Positions 1 through 11,489 of a stretch of DNA of 64,000 bases are shown here, piece after piece (the stretch's first letter is position 1; every line of letters starts with the position of its first letter). Source of the DNA: Saccharospirillum alexandrii. GTDB taxonomy: Bacteria; Pseudomonadota; Gammaproteobacteria; Pseudomonadales; Natronospirillaceae. The DNA is taken from assembly GCF_004000275.1 (NCBI RefSeq), contig NZ_RCIP01000002.1, positions 248,283 to 312,282 of the forward strand. The letters are read 5' to 3'. A program made the position numbers and the translations under genes. Below the pieces are notes generated by a model that was given only the letters and a program-made list of their open reading frames with translations, did not search any database and was not told where the DNA came from.

Positions 1-945
1 CACTGCCTGACCGGTGGCACAGGCCAGCGGGTTTCCGGCGTAGGTATGGCCATGCATAAAGCCACCACTGCGGCCGACCGAGTCCACCAGCTCCTGTCGC
101 GCCATCATCGCGGCGATGGGGTAATAGCCAGACCCGAGCCCTTTGGCCAGTGCCAGAATATCCGGCGTCACGCCGTAGTGCTGGTAGGCGAACCAGGCAC
201 CGGTGCGGCCCATACCACTGAGCACTTCATCCATGATCAACAGACAACCATACCGGTCGCACAGAGCGCGCAACCCTTCCATATACGATCGGGTCAGCAT
301 GCGACCGCCCGTGCTCGCGCCACCTACCGGCTCCACAGCTATGGCGGCGATGGTGCCTGGCCCGGCGGCGAGCATGGCGCTTTCAGTTTGTTCAAGCACC
401 GCTGCAATGTGTTCTTCCACACTGGCTTCCCGGTAACGATAGAGATCGGGCGAGGGCACCTTGACTGAGCCAATGGTGATGGAACGATAGGGCGCTTCCA
501 GAGGTTCGTATCCGGTAAGCCCCAATGCACCTATGGTGCTGCCGTGATACGAGGGGCGTAGCGATACGAATTTGCTGCGCTCGGGTTGACCCTCGGCCAC
601 GAAATACTGAATCGCGAGTTTGATCGCGCTCTCAACCGCCTCTGAGCCGCTGCCGACAAAAAAGACTTTCTGCAGATCGCCGTCCGTCAGTTCCACCATA
701 GAGCTGGCCAGATCGAGCGCGACCTGGCTTTCAAATTGGGTACGGTAACTGAAGGCGATCTTGTCGAGCTGAGCGACCATGGCGCGTTTTACGGTGGGGT
801 GATTGTGACCAATGTTGCAGGTGATGGCGCCGGAGCAGCCATCGATATAACGACGCCCTGTGGTATCCCAGATATAAATGCCGTCGGCGTGGCTGACCAG
901 CGGCATGTCATTGCTGGTCAGGTAAAACAAAGCGTTGCTGGACAT
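1..945 (-). CDS. Class III PLP-dependent aminotransferase (partial, C-terminus outside window)
   Basis: The frame is open from an ATG at 945 to the window edge, giving 315 codons of a family usually 420-460 residues long. Seen: an N-terminal substrate-binding region, SGSEAVESAIKLA for cofactor phosphate binding, LLIMDEVLSGMGRTG containing the Asp that contacts the pyridine nitrogen, and ALAKGLGSGYYP with the Schiff-base lysine at about residue 268. These motifs define the ornithine/GABA/adenosylmethionine aminotransferase superfamily; the amino donor cannot be named from them. It is divergent from a LysR gene, which suggests local substrate-responsive control. The opposite-strand frame at 46-468 is a shadow of this gene. 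Confidence 0.9.
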   Translation of the reverse strand, partial: MSSNALFYLTSNDMPLVSHADGIYIWDTTGRRYIDGCSGAITCNIGHNHPTVKRAMVAQLDKIAFSYRTQFESQVALDLASSMVELTDGDLQKVFFVGSGSEAVESAIKLAIQYFVAEGQPERSKFVSLRPSYHGSTIGALGLTGYEPLEAPYRSITIGSVKVPSPDLYRYREASVEEHIAAVLEQTESAMLAAGPGTIAAIAVEPVGGASTGGRMLTRSYMEGLRALCDRYGCLLIMDEVLSGMGRTGAWFAYQHYGVTPDILALAKGLGSGYYPIAAMMARQELVDSVGRSGGFMHGHTYAGNPLACATGQAV

Positions 946-1044
946 TGAGTCGATGTTCCTTCTGCACAAAGCGGTGTTTTTTTGAACGATTCTGCATTAT
1001 AGGAACAGCTAAAAATTTATTTCAACGCATAATGTTTTTTCATT

Positions 1045-1064
1045 ATTTGATGACTTATAGTCAT
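1045..1064. promoter_or_regulatory. A+T-rich palindromes in the divergent promoter region
   Basis: The gap 946-1101 between the aminotransferase and the LysR gene is A+T-rich. It contains a perfect palindrome ATGACT-TAT-AGTCAT at 1050-1064. Just upstream is a looser inverted pair ATAATG-N6-CATTAT at 1029-1046. Their position fits a LysR operator, but binding is inferred. The palindrome overlaps the alternative LysR start at 1063. Confidence 0.4.
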
Positions 1065-1101
1065 GTTATTGTCTAAAAAACGGCGACTGAGTGCTGGCGT
1101 T

Positions 1102-2028
1102 ATGAGCGATATAAACCTTAACTCTTTGAAATCTTTGCTGATTTTCAAAACTCTTTACGAAACTGGAACGGCCACGAGAACGGCTCGTGATCTGGGCATT
1201 ACCCAGTCTGGCGTCAGCCGATCTCTCGCGCAGCTGGAAGAAAACATTGGCATTACGCTATTCATGCGCCACAAGAAGCGGCTGGTCGCTCTGCCCGAAG
1301 CCGATGAGCTTTATGGAGAAATACTGGGGTTACTGAGTAATCTGGACAATATGAAACACAGCATTGTGGCGTTACGTGAATTTGGTGCTTCACGGATACG
1401 CATCGCCTGTGCACCGGCCCTTGGTTTCGCATATGTACCTAAAACCATTGCCCGTATTCTGAGTGACAACCCGAAATACAGCGTCTACCTGGACATTATG
1501 CCCAGCCCGGAAGTGGTTCGGGCGGTTGAAGCGGGTTACTTCGATGTTGGGTTTGTTACCTTGCCAGTCACCAGCCAGGCACTGGTGGTCGACGAATTGA
1601 TCTCAACCGAGGCCGTCTGCCTAATGCCGAGAAACCATAGCCTGGCTAAGGCAAGCATCATCACGACGGAAGATTTAAAAGGTCAGCACCTGGTCATACC
1701 CAACCAACCCAATCTCGCTGCCGATCAGCTTCTGTTGCACCTTTCGGAAAAGAACATTCGAATCGCGGGTAAAACAGAAGCCAATATTGCCTCCATCTGT
1801 TCACTGGTTGCCAACGGCGTGGGCATCACACTGATCAACCCCATCACGGCTTATGACCACCAGGCGACACGCGATGACTTGCTGATCAAACCTTTCAAAC
1901 CGGCCTTTCACTATCGTTTTGGCTTGGTTTACAAACAGAACTGGGCCAATAACCGGTTGATTGGATTGCTGAAGGAAATGCTCCCGGAACTACCGGACCA
2001 CCTGGTGGCCGAGAGACTGAAAAACTGA
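1102..2028 (+). CDS. LysR-family transcriptional regulator
   Basis: A 308-residue LysR-type regulator. The N-terminal winged HTH is clear: TATRTARDLGITQSGVSRSL followed by LEENIGITLFMRHKKR. The remainder is a periplasmic-binding-protein-like effector domain with IRIACAPALG and a late GVGITLINP strand. The ATG at 1102 puts the HTH at the usual distance from the N-terminus; an in-frame ATG at 1063 would add 13 residues inside a palindrome. Neither has a good ribosome site. It is divergently transcribed from the aminotransferase and probably controls that gene; the effector is unknown. Confidence 0.88.
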   Translation: MSDINLNSLKSLLIFKTLYETGTATRTARDLGITQSGVSRSLAQLEENIGITLFMRHKKRLVALPEADELYGEILGLLSNLDNMKHSIVALREFGASRIRIACAPALGFAYVPKTIARILSDNPKYSVYLDIMPSPEVVRAVEAGYFDVGFVTLPVTSQALVVDELISTEAVCLMPRNHSLAKASIITTEDLKGQHLVIPNQPNLAADQLLLHLSEKNIRIAGKTEANIASICSLVANGVGITLINPITAYDHQATRDDLLIKPFKPAFHYRFGLVYKQNWANNRLIGLLKEMLPELPDHLVAERLKN

Positions 2029-2073
2029 GCGGAGCCAGTAAAAAACAACCGGTTTTCACAAGCGGTTAAGACG

Positions 2074-2406
2074 TTACTCGGATATCCACCACCGATCATC
2101 GCTGAACACCAGATCGACTCTCGCTCTATCACTCCAGTTAGGGATCGCAAACTGCCCCCGGTTACCACTAACCTCAACCACAACCTCTATTTTTTTCGGT
2201 AAGGGAGGCATACTGGACAGTTCTTCTTCTAAACTCTGAAACTCGCCTCTGTCTTCGGGCAGTACATGCTGAACAGCCATGTCAAACTCGCTTTTCTGAA
2301 CATGATCCATAAAAGCCCTGGCAACATCCTCAGGATTGCTTGTATCTGCCGAACACACCAGAACCAATAACAGAGGAGCCATGCCTACTATCTGTCTACA
2401 CTTCAC
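2074..2406 (-). CDS. Small exported protein, possible lipoprotein
   Basis: A 110-residue protein with a hydrophobic N-terminus (APLLLVLVCSADTS) that resembles a lipoprotein signal, although the residue before the Cys is Val rather than Gly/Ala. After it, the pattern DVARAFMDHVQKSEFDMAVQHVLPEDR and a C-terminal VDLVFSDDRWWISE resemble the small NTF2-like/DUF4878 lipoproteins that end in a W-W strand. Translation might start at the inner Met at residue 9. No function can be assigned. It is convergent with the LysR gene and stands alone. Confidence 0.6.
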   Translation of the reverse strand: MKCRQIVGMAPLLLVLVCSADTSNPEDVARAFMDHVQKSEFDMAVQHVLPEDRGEFQSLEEELSSMPPLPKKIEVVVEVSGNRGQFAIPNWSDRARVDLVFSDDRWWISE

Positions 2407-2604
2407 TGCGATTTCCCTGTGACTCTTTTAATCAGTATACAAAAAAACAGATCTGAATATTCGCATGCACTTTGTTTAGTGGTCAACGGCCTATGGGCCA
2501 CGACAGATTCGACCGCTTCGGTGTCTGCTCGTATCAAGAGTATCTGTGAGATCGCACCAACTCAAAACCCGTCCCGTCTTTGTCAATGCAGATCCATAAG
2601 GCAT

Positions 2605-2646
2605 AAAAAAAGCCCTGACCACTTTCGGTGATCAGGGCTTTTTTAA
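2605..2646. terminator. Bidirectional intrinsic terminator
   Basis: AGCCCTGAYCAC-type stem (2611-2620 with 2630-2639) around a short loop, with A-runs on the left and T-runs on the right, so it works on both strands. On the minus strand it lies immediately downstream of the tRNA-Leu gene. The rest of 2407-2650 shows no supported gene. Confidence 0.85.
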
Positions 2647-2650
2647 GATT

Positions 2651-2737
2651 TGGTACCAGAGGCCGGACTCGAACCGGCACAGTGTTGCCACCGGGGGATT
2701 TTGAATCCCCTGCGTCTACCAATTTCGCCACTCTGGC
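2651..2737 (-). tRNA. tRNA-Leu (anticodon CAA)
   Basis: An 87-nt class II tRNA read on the minus strand, starting GCCAGAGTGGCG and ending with an encoded CCA. The anticodon arm is GGGGA-TTCAAAA-TCCCC, giving CAA (decodes UUG). A long variable arm and GGTTCGAGTCC T-arm are present. The acceptor stem pairs throughout, with a G-U at the 1-72 position. It has its own terminator at 2605-2646. Confidence 0.95.
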
Positions 2738-2836
2738 TGAGTGGGAGGCATTCTAGCGAAAATTCCTTTCGCGTCAATGGTTTGAGGCGATGTTTCTGCG
2801 CTATTCACCCGTCTCTGCCGCTTTCCGGGTTGGTAT

Positions 2837-3874
2837 TCAGGCCGGGCGCAGGCGCCAGTTGATGGTTTCGCCAGCGTAAAACGGCACAATGGCTTCGCCA
2901 TGCCCCAGGGTAATTCGCTCTGGCACAGTCCAGCTTTCACGCACCAGACGCACGGTTCCCTCGTTGCGCGGTAAGCCGTAGAAATCGGGTCCGTGTTCGC
3001 TGGCGAAACCTTCCAGTCGTTCCAGCACGCCCATTTCCTCAAACACCTGTGCATAAAGCTCCAGAGCCGACCAGGCGCTGTAGCAGCCGGCACAGCCACA
3101 GGCCGATTCTTTCCTGTGCTGCTCGTGTGGGGCCGAGTCGGTTCCCAGAAAGAACTTGGGCGAACCGCTGGCAACGGCGGCGCGCAGCGCTTCCTGGTGA
3201 CTGCGACGCTTCAGTACCGGCAGACAATAGTTGTGGGGCCGTATGCCACCAACCAGCAGATCGTTACGATTCAGCAAAAGGTGTTGGGGTGTGACGGTGG
3301 CGGCCAGGGTGTCTGGGCCCTGGCTCACAAACTCGGCCGCGTCGGCGGTGGTGATGTGTTCGAATACCACTTTCAATGAGGGGTGGCGCTCTACGATGCC
3401 GGCCAGGTGCTGGTCGATAAAAGCTTTTTCCCGATCGAAGATGTCGATATCCGGGTGGGTTACTTCGCCGTGCACCAGCAACAGCAGGCCCTGCTCTGCC
3501 AGGGCTTCAAACACCGGGTCGAGACTGCTGAGCGCGCTAACCGCGGCACTGGAATTGGTGGTGGCCCCGGCCGGGTAAAGTTTCGTGGCAACCACACCGG
3601 CGGCCTTGGCGGCCCGAATGTCGTCAGCACTGGTGGTATCGGTCAGATACAGCGTCATCAGCGGTTCAAAGCGGTTACCGGCGGGCCGTGCGGCCAGAAT
3701 GCGCTCCCGATAGGCTAGCGCCTGTTCGGCCGTGGTGACCGGCGGGGTAAGGTTCGGCATGACAATGGCCCGCTGAAAACACCGGGCAGTAGCCGGAACG
3801 GTTTCAATCAGCATGTCGCCGTCGCGAAAATGCAGGTGCCAGTCGTCGGGCGTGCGCAGTAATAAGTCGTTCAT
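2837..3874 (-). CDS. pyrC: Dihydroorotase
   Basis: A 345-residue class II dihydroorotase, which cyclises carbamoyl-aspartate to dihydroorotate in pyrimidine synthesis. Zinc ligands are visible in the E. coli spacing: HLH at residues 13-15, the carboxylated Lys98 in ATKLYPAG, His135, His173 in FEHIT, and Asp246 in GTDSAPH. The start at 3874 (MNDLLLRTPDD) gives the family length; a frame extension to 3907 adds 11 residues unlike the family. It is divergent from queA, with 144 bp between the starts. Confidence 0.97.
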   Translation of the reverse strand: MNDLLLRTPDDWHLHFRDGDMLIETVPATARCFQRAIVMPNLTPPVTTAEQALAYRERILAARPAGNRFEPLMTLYLTDTTSADDIRAAKAAGVVATKLYPAGATTNSSAAVSALSSLDPVFEALAEQGLLLLVHGEVTHPDIDIFDREKAFIDQHLAGIVERHPSLKVVFEHITTADAAEFVSQGPDTLAATVTPQHLLLNRNDLLVGGIRPHNYCLPVLKRRSHQEALRAAVASGSPKFFLGTDSAPHEQHRKESACGCAGCYSAWSALELYAQVFEEMGVLERLEGFASEHGPDFYGLPRNEGTVRLVRESWTVPERITLGHGEAIVPFYAGETINWRLRPA

Positions 3875-4018
3875 GCTGAATCCTGAGCCTGGAAATACGG
3901 AGGCCATAGTCTAACAGGCTAACATCCCGTCTTACACAACCGACGCCGACCATAGAGCCCGACCGCCCTTTCAGCTAGAATAGCCGCCCTTTTATCAACA
4001 GGTGCCCCGCATCCGGCC

Positions 4019-6213
<2,195 letters not shown>

Positions 6214-6369
6214 ACGACCCGGTGCGTTTGATGGGAATGGCACTGCACAGGCCTTGTGGCCGCCTCAGGTGCCCCCATAACGTCACTCAGAACTGAATCT
6301 GGCTATCCGAAGACGTCACTGGTCATTCGAATACCGTTACAACACTTATAAACCATTTGGAGTATTACC

Positions 6370-6720
6370 ATGAAAAAACTGTCCGCCGCTCTGCTGGCCA
6401 TGACCCCGGCACTTTCACTGGCGGCCCCGGCGGCTGGTCAGCCCAGCCCCTGGCAATTGCCGATCATGCTCGGCATCTTCTTCCTGATTTTCTGGCTGAT
6501 GGTATGGCGCCCGCAAAGCAAGCGCGCCAAAGAGCACAAAAACCTGATCGCCTCACTGAGCAAGGGCGATGAAGTCGTAACGGCAGCCGGCATTACCGGC
6601 AAGGTCACCAAGGTAACTGACGACTACATCACGGTCGAAGTCGCCAACAATGTTGAACTGACCTTCCAGAAAACGGCTATTTCAGCAACCCTGCCCAAGG
6701 GAACGCTGAAAGCGATCTGA
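6370..6720 (+). CDS. yajC: Sec translocon accessory subunit
   Basis: A 116-residue small membrane protein with an N-terminal segment, the family transmembrane helix IMLGIFFLIFWLMVWRPQSKR (about residues 34-54), and the cytosolic YajC domain with KGDEVVTAAGITGKVTKV. It binds SecDF in the SecDF-YajC complex. A GGAG site precedes the ATG. It lies between tgt and secD, 156 bp after tgt; promoters in that gap were not resolved. Confidence 0.95.
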   Translation: MKKLSAALLAMTPALSLAAPAAGQPSPWQLPIMLGIFFLIFWLMVWRPQSKRAKEHKNLIASLSKGDEVVTAAGITGKVTKVTDDYITVEVANNVELTFQKTAISATLPKGTLKAI

Positions 6721-6820
6721 TCGACCCATCGTCAGGTCTCGTCCCGGACGCGACCGACTTGTAGCCCCGGCTCAGGCACATAGACCTAACGGCCGGGTCT
6801 ACCCAGCTCAGGAAGGCCTC

Positions 6821-8662
6821 ATGCTGAACAAATACCCCCTGTGGAAATACGCCATTATCCTGTCGGTACTGGTGCTAGGCGTACTCTACAGCCTGCCCAA
6901 CCTGTTTCCGGCCGACCCGGCCATCCAGATTCAGGGCGCCGAAGCCGGCGTGCAAATGAATGACACCACCGTACAACGCACCGAACGCCTGCTCGATGAC
7001 GCCAATATCGATCACTTTGGCGCTGAAATTAACGGTCAGTCGCTGCTGATTCGCCTGAACAGCAACGAAGACCAGTTAGCTGCCAAAGCCGCTATTCAGC
7101 GTGGCCTCGGCGGCAACTACATTGTGGCGCTCAATCTGGCACCCACAACGCCCAACTGGTTGCTGGCCATCGGCGCTCAGCCCATGTCGTTGGGTCTCGA
7201 CCTCTCTGGCGGTGTGCATTTCCTGCTGGAAGTGGATATGGAGCGTTTTCTGGAAAGCCGGCTCGCCAGCTACGCTGCGAACATTCGCACCACCTTCCGT
7301 GATGAAAACATCCGCTACCGGGGCATCGATGTGCTCGATGACGGCTCCATTCAGGTACTGCTGGCCGATGAAGATTTCAGAAGCGAAGCCGACACCTGGC
7401 TGCGCCGCAACCTGCCTGAGTTCCAGCGCTCGGACGTCGAATCACGCGGGCTGCCCGGCCTGATCCTGACACTGACAGACGAACGCATCGCTGAACTGGA
7501 AGACTATGCCGTCAGCCAGAACCAAACCACCCTGAATAACCGGGTAAACGAACTGGGTGTGGCCGAACCGCTGGTTCAGCGCCAGGGCCGCAACCGCATT
7601 GTGGTGGAACTGCCCGGCGTTCAGGACACTGCCCAGGCCAAGAACATCATCGGCAAGGCCGCCAACCTTGAATTTCGCCTCGAGTCACGCGATGGCCAGG
7701 GCGAGGTGTACCCGTTCCGCGACAGCAATCGCACCGCCATGCTGGAGACCGATGTCATCGTCACCGGCGATAACGTGACCGATGCCCGCACCTCCTATGA
7801 TGAAAACGGCTTGCCCCAGGTCTCGGTGAACCTCGATGGTGATGGCGGCTCCCGTATGGGCCAGACAACCCGTCGCTCCATCGGTGTGCCCATGGGTGTG
7901 CTCTTTATCGAACAGAAGTCCATCCTCGAAGGTTACGAAGAAGTCGACGGCGAACCCGTGCCGATTTACGACTCGGTAGAAGAGCGTGAAATCATCTCCC
8001 TGGCCACCATTCGCGGCGCTTTTTCCAACAGCTTTGTGATTACCGGGCTCGATAACGCCCAGGAAGCCTCAGACCTGGCCCTGCTGCTAAGAGCAGGCGC
8101 ACTGGCCGCTCCCATGCAGTTTGTGGAAGAACGGACGGTTGGCCCAAGCCTCGGTGCCGAGAACATTCGCATGGGCACCCAGTCGGTCATCATTGGTTTT
8201 GCGCTGGTGATTCTGTTCATGCTCGGTTTCTACAAGGTGTTCGGCATCTTCGCGGCGGTCGCACTGAGTGCCAACCTGGTGCTGATTGTTGCGGTCATGT
8301 CGATGATGGGAGCAACACTGACGCTGCCCGGCATTGCCGGCATCGTACTGACGGTCGGTATGGCGGTGGATGCCAACGTGCTGATTTTCAGCCGAATACG
8401 TGAAGAAATTGCCGACGGGCGCTCCCCGCAGGCGGCAATAGACGGCGGCTACAAAAGTGCTTTCTCGACCATTTTCGATGCCAACCTGACCACCCTGATT
8501 GTGGCGGTCATACTGTTTGCCATCGGCACGGGTCCGGTTAAGGGCTTTGCGATCACGCTCTCGGTCGGCATTGTTACCTCCATGTTCACTGCCATCATGC
8601 TGACGCGTGCTCTGGCCAACCTGACCTTCGGTGGTCGGGTGGTGAAGAAGCTGCCCATTTAA
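6821..8662 (+). CDS. secD: Protein translocase subunit
   Basis: A 613-residue SecD, part of the proton-motive-force-driven SecDF-YajC complex that pulls preproteins across the inner membrane. Seen: an N-terminal transmembrane helix, the signature GLDLSGGVHFLLEVD, the large periplasmic P1 region, and a C-terminal RND-like membrane domain with GIAGIVLTVGMAVDANVLIFSRIREE. A GGAAGG site precedes the ATG. secF follows after 10 bp, giving a tight operon. Confidence 0.97.
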   Translation: MLNKYPLWKYAIILSVLVLGVLYSLPNLFPADPAIQIQGAEAGVQMNDTTVQRTERLLDDANIDHFGAEINGQSLLIRLNSNEDQLAAKAAIQRGLGGNYIVALNLAPTTPNWLLAIGAQPMSLGLDLSGGVHFLLEVDMERFLESRLASYAANIRTTFRDENIRYRGIDVLDDGSIQVLLADEDFRSEADTWLRRNLPEFQRSDVESRGLPGLILTLTDERIAELEDYAVSQNQTTLNNRVNELGVAEPLVQRQGRNRIVVELPGVQDTAQAKNIIGKAANLEFRLESRDGQGEVYPFRDSNRTAMLETDVIVTGDNVTDARTSYDENGLPQVSVNLDGDGGSRMGQTTRRSIGVPMGVLFIEQKSILEGYEEVDGEPVPIYDSVEEREIISLATIRGAFSNSFVITGLDNAQEASDLALLLRAGALAAPMQFVEERTVGPSLGAENIRMGTQSVIIGFALVILFMLGFYKVFGIFAAVALSANLVLIVAVMSMMGATLTLPGIAGIVLTVGMAVDANVLIFSRIREEIADGRSPQAAIDGGYKSAFSTIFDANLTTLIVAVILFAIGTGPVKGFAITLSVGIVTSMFTAIMLTRALANLTFGGRVVKKLPI

Positions 8663-8672
8663 GGAGCCCGTT

Positions 8673-9641
8673 ATGTCTGATTTAAAAGTGCTTAATTTTA
8701 TGGGCTACCGCAAGACACTGGCGGTCGCTTCACTGGTGCTGATACTTGTTTCGCTGGGCTCACTGGCCGTTCGGGGCCTGAATTTCGGTCTCGATTTTAC
8801 CGGCGGTGCCCAGATAGAAGTCGGTTATGAGGAACCTGCCGATGTTGAGGTTATTCGCAATACCCTGAACGGTGCCGGTTACCGTGACGTGGTGGTGCAG
8901 TATTTCGGCAACAACACCGATGTGCTGATCCGCATGCAGGAAGACAACAACCCGCGTCTGGGCGACGAAGTGCTCGCCCTGCTCTCAGAAACCCGTGATG
9001 ACGTAGAACTGCGCCGAAACGAGTTTGTTGGCCCCCAGGTGGGAGAAGAGCTGCGAGAGAACGGCGGCATCGGCATGCTGGTCGCGCTGGGTGTGGTCAT
9101 GGTCTACATCGCGCTGCGCTTTCAGTTCAAGTTTGCGGTGGGCGCTGTGGCGGCCCTGGTTCACGACGTTGTGATCGTGCTCGGTTTCTTCTCCATCACA
9201 CAGATGGCGTTTGACCTTACCGTGCTGGCGGCGATTCTTGCGGTCATCGGTTATTCACTGAACGACACCATTGTTGTGGCCGACCGCATTCGGGAAAACT
9301 TCCGCATGGTGCGGCGTGATGAAACCGACTACCTGATCAACCTGTCGCTGACCCAGACCCTGGCCCGTACCCTGATCACCTCATTAACAACCTTGCTGGT
9401 TCTGGTTGCTCTGGGTATTTTCGGTGGTGAACTGATTTTCGGCTTCGCCATGGCCCTGTCGGTGGGTGTGCTGGTGGGTACCTATTCGTCTGTTTATGTG
9501 TCGGCCAACGTGCTGATGGCGCTGGACCTGACCAAGCAGGACTTGATGCCACCGGAAAAATCGGACGATCCGGAAGAGGAAGACATTCCTGCCTGGCTGA
9601 CCGATGTCGAGGACGACGAAACCAGCAAAGAAAAAAGCTGA
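8673..9641 (+). CDS. secF: Protein translocase subunit
   Basis: A 322-residue SecF, partner of SecD. The motif GLNFGLDFTGGAQIEV near the N-terminus and AAILAVIGYSLNDTIVVADRIREN in the membrane domain are diagnostic. An AAGGAG site lies before the ATG. The C-terminus is acidic (PEKSDDPEEEDIP). A GC-rich hairpin with a short T-run follows at 9650-9675. Confidence 0.97.
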   Translation: MSDLKVLNFMGYRKTLAVASLVLILVSLGSLAVRGLNFGLDFTGGAQIEVGYEEPADVEVIRNTLNGAGYRDVVVQYFGNNTDVLIRMQEDNNPRLGDEVLALLSETRDDVELRRNEFVGPQVGEELRENGGIGMLVALGVVMVYIALRFQFKFAVGAVAALVHDVVIVLGFFSITQMAFDLTVLAAILAVIGYSLNDTIVVADRIRENFRMVRRDETDYLINLSLTQTLARTLITSLTTLLVLVALGIFGGELIFGFAMALSVGVLVGTYSSVYVSANVLMALDLTKQDLMPPEKSDDPEEEDIPAWLTDVEDDETSKEKS

Positions 9642-9649
9642 GGTCTGCT

Positions 9650-9675
9650 GCGCCCTCGTTCCAGGAGGGCGCTTT
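9650..9675 (+). terminator. Weak intrinsic terminator after secF
   Basis: GCGCCCTC paired with GGAGGGCGC across a 6-nt loop, followed by TTT only. It could partly separate the sec operon from trpS. Confidence 0.5.
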
Positions 9676-9781
9676 CACCGCACCAACTCGATTTTCCCCA
9701 CCGGTTTCGGTAAGGTTCCAGTCTTATCGTTTTCTCCCATAACCACCGATAACGGCCACCCAAAGGCGACTGAAGACACCC

Positions 9782-10795
9782 ATGAGCAAGACGCGCATAC
9801 TGACCGGCATTACCACCACAGGCATTCCGCACCTGGGCAACTACGCGGGCGCCATTCGCCCCGCCATTGAATCCAGCCGCGATGCCAACACCGAATCCTT
9901 TCTGTTTCTGGCGGATTACCACGCTCTGATCAAGTGCCAGGAGCCCGAGCGTGTGAGAGAGTCCGTGCGGGCCATTGCCGCCACCTGGCTGGCCTGTGGT
10001 CTGGACCCGGAGCGGGTGACCTTCTACCGCCAGACCGATGTTCCCGAAGTGACCGAGCTGACCTGGGTGCTGACCACCGTGACCGCCAAGGGCCTGATGA
10101 ACCGGGCACACGCTTACAAGGCGGCGGTGCAAGACAACATCAACGACGACAACGCCGACCCGGACCGGGGCATCACCATGGGGCTGTTCAGCTACCCGAT
10201 TCTGATGGCCGCCGATATCCTGATGTTCAACGGCGAAAAAATCCCCGTCGGCAAAGACCAGACCCAGCACATCGAAATGGCCCGCGACATCGCCCAGCGC
10301 TTTAACTACCTCTATGGCGATACCTTTGCGCTGCCAGAAGCGGTCATTGAAGAATCCGGCATGATTCTGCCCGGACTCGACGGCCGCAAGATGTCCAAGA
10401 GCTACAACAACACCATTCCGTTGTTTGAAGGCGAGAAGAAGTTTCGTAAGCTGATCAACAAGATCAAGACCAACCTGCTGGAACCGGGCGAACCCAAAGA
10501 CCCGAACGATTCGGCCCTGTTCGATATCTATTCAGCCTTTGCTTCGCCAGACCAAGTCGCCGACATGCGTACCCAGTATGCCAACGGCATTGCCTGGGGC
10601 GAAATGAAGAAAGTGCTGTTTGAACTGCTTAATGAAGAACTCAAAGACAAGCGCGACACCTACAACCAGTTGATGGACGACCCGGCTCAACTGGATGCCA
10701 TACTGGCCAGGGGTGCGGAAAAAGCACGTGATTATTCAGCCCCGCTGATGGCCGATGTGCGCAAGAAAGTGGGTATTGGCCCCATCGCGGGTTGA
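9782..10795 (+). CDS. trpS: Tryptophan--tRNA ligase
   Basis: A 337-residue class I aminoacyl-tRNA synthetase for tryptophan. The HIGH-type motif appears as [10 protein letters not shown] near the N-terminus and the KMSKS loop as [11 protein letters not shown]. The middle carries [14 protein letters not shown] and the [15 protein letters not shown] segment typical of TrpS. Length matches bacterial TrpS. No strong Shine-Dalgarno is visible, but the start is fixed by family alignment. Confidence 0.96.
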   Translation: MSKTRILTGITTTGIPHLGNYAGAIRPAIESSRDANTESFLFLADYHALIKCQEPERVRESVRAIAATWLACGLDPERVTFYRQTDVPEVTELTWVLTTVTAKGLMNRAHAYKAAVQDNINDDNADPDRGITMGLFSYPILMAADILMFNGEKIPVGKDQTQHIEMARDIAQRFNYLYGDTFALPEAVIEESGMILPGLDGRKMSKSYNNTIPLFEGEKKFRKLINKIKTNLLEPGEPKDPNDSALFDIYSAFASPDQVADMRTQYANGIAWGEMKKVLFELLNEELKDKRDTYNQLMDDPAQLDAILARGAEKARDYSAPLMADVRKKVGIGPIAG

Positions 10796-10797
10796 TG

Positions 10798-10853
10798 GCC
10801 CGGTGCCTGGTGTGGCCGGCCCTGGCAACAGCGGCAGGGCCAACCCGGGCATC
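10798..10853. other. GC-rich hairpin between convergent genes
   Basis: GCCCGG at 10798 pairs with CCGGGC near 10848-10853, and GGCCCTG pairs with CAGGGCC inside it. There is no T-tract, so termination is not certain. It resembles the arms of the dispersed repeats elsewhere in the window but lacks their core. Confidence 0.4.
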
Positions 10854-10868
10854 ACGTCACTATAATCA

Positions 10869-11396
10869 CTACAGCGCCAGGCTCCTCGATTCTCCCGCGT
10901 AGACGGGCAAGGCTGACTTGCCCGTGTGGTCACGCTGAGCCACATGGCCGATAATGGCCTTCACCTCGCTGACCTCTGCGGGGGCCACATCGATCATCAA
11001 CAGGGTGCGGCCACATTCAATATCGTCGTGAAAGCCCGCCAGGTGATGGTTTTCCTGGTTCAACCCGATCAGACAGCCCGCCCAGCCCAGCAACAGACCA
11101 AACAACAGCACCAGTGCCAACTGGCCACTCATGTCGGCCGGTGCCAGCCCCAGGCTGCTGGTAAATATCAGCGTTAGCAGGCCAAGCACCAGACCCAGCA
11201 CAAGCCCCTGGCTGCCGCGGTGCAGAATGTCCTGCCGGGCCAGGTAGGAAGCGCTCTTCAACTGATGCACAGACAGGCCTACTTCGTCCTGGCTGAGTAC
11301 CTGAACATAGGTGTGGTGTAATGGGTAGTGGGCCAATTCCGTGGCAATGTGTTCGGCGTGCTCGATGTCATCCGTGAGGTAATAGAGACGTTTCAT
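10869..11396 (-). CDS. Small membrane protein of unknown function
   Basis: 175 residues from the ATG at 11396, which has GGAGG 5 bp upstream; the longer frame start at 11408 lies inside that site. The N-terminal half is soluble (MKRLYYLTDDIEHAEHIATE), then two adjacent hydrophobic segments GLVLGLVLGLLTLIF and LALVLLFGLLLGWAGCLIG, and a soluble tail with LLMIDVAPAEVSEVKAIIGH. The layout of a ferredoxin-like sensory half around a Gly-rich hairpin is seen in many uncharacterised gammaproteobacterial proteins. No function is known to me. Confidence 0.8.
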   Translation of the reverse strand: MKRLYYLTDDIEHAEHIATELAHYPLHHTYVQVLSQDEVGLSVHQLKSASYLARQDILHRGSQGLVLGLVLGLLTLIFTSSLGLAPADMSGQLALVLLFGLLLGWAGCLIGLNQENHHLAGFHDDIECGRTLLMIDVAPAEVSEVKAIIGHVAQRDHTGKSALPVYAGESRSLAL

Positions 11397-11489
11397 AACG
11401 ACCTCCATCCTTACGCGGAGCTGGACGTAAGGTTGTACCGCGTTTACCCTCGCGATTCCGTTTTTGTTGGTGAGCGTTTGTCACAACAG

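Noticed and set aside
1063-1101. Upstream LysR start at 1063
   Set aside because: It lies at the edge of a palindrome and adds residues beyond the usual LysR N-terminus; the ATG at 1102 is preferred, though neither has a clear ribosome site.
10798-10853. A sixth copy of the dispersed repeat
   Set aside because: It shares GCCCGGTGCC-like arms but lacks the two A(T/G)GGA(T/C) hairpins and the conserved core; treated as a separate hairpin.
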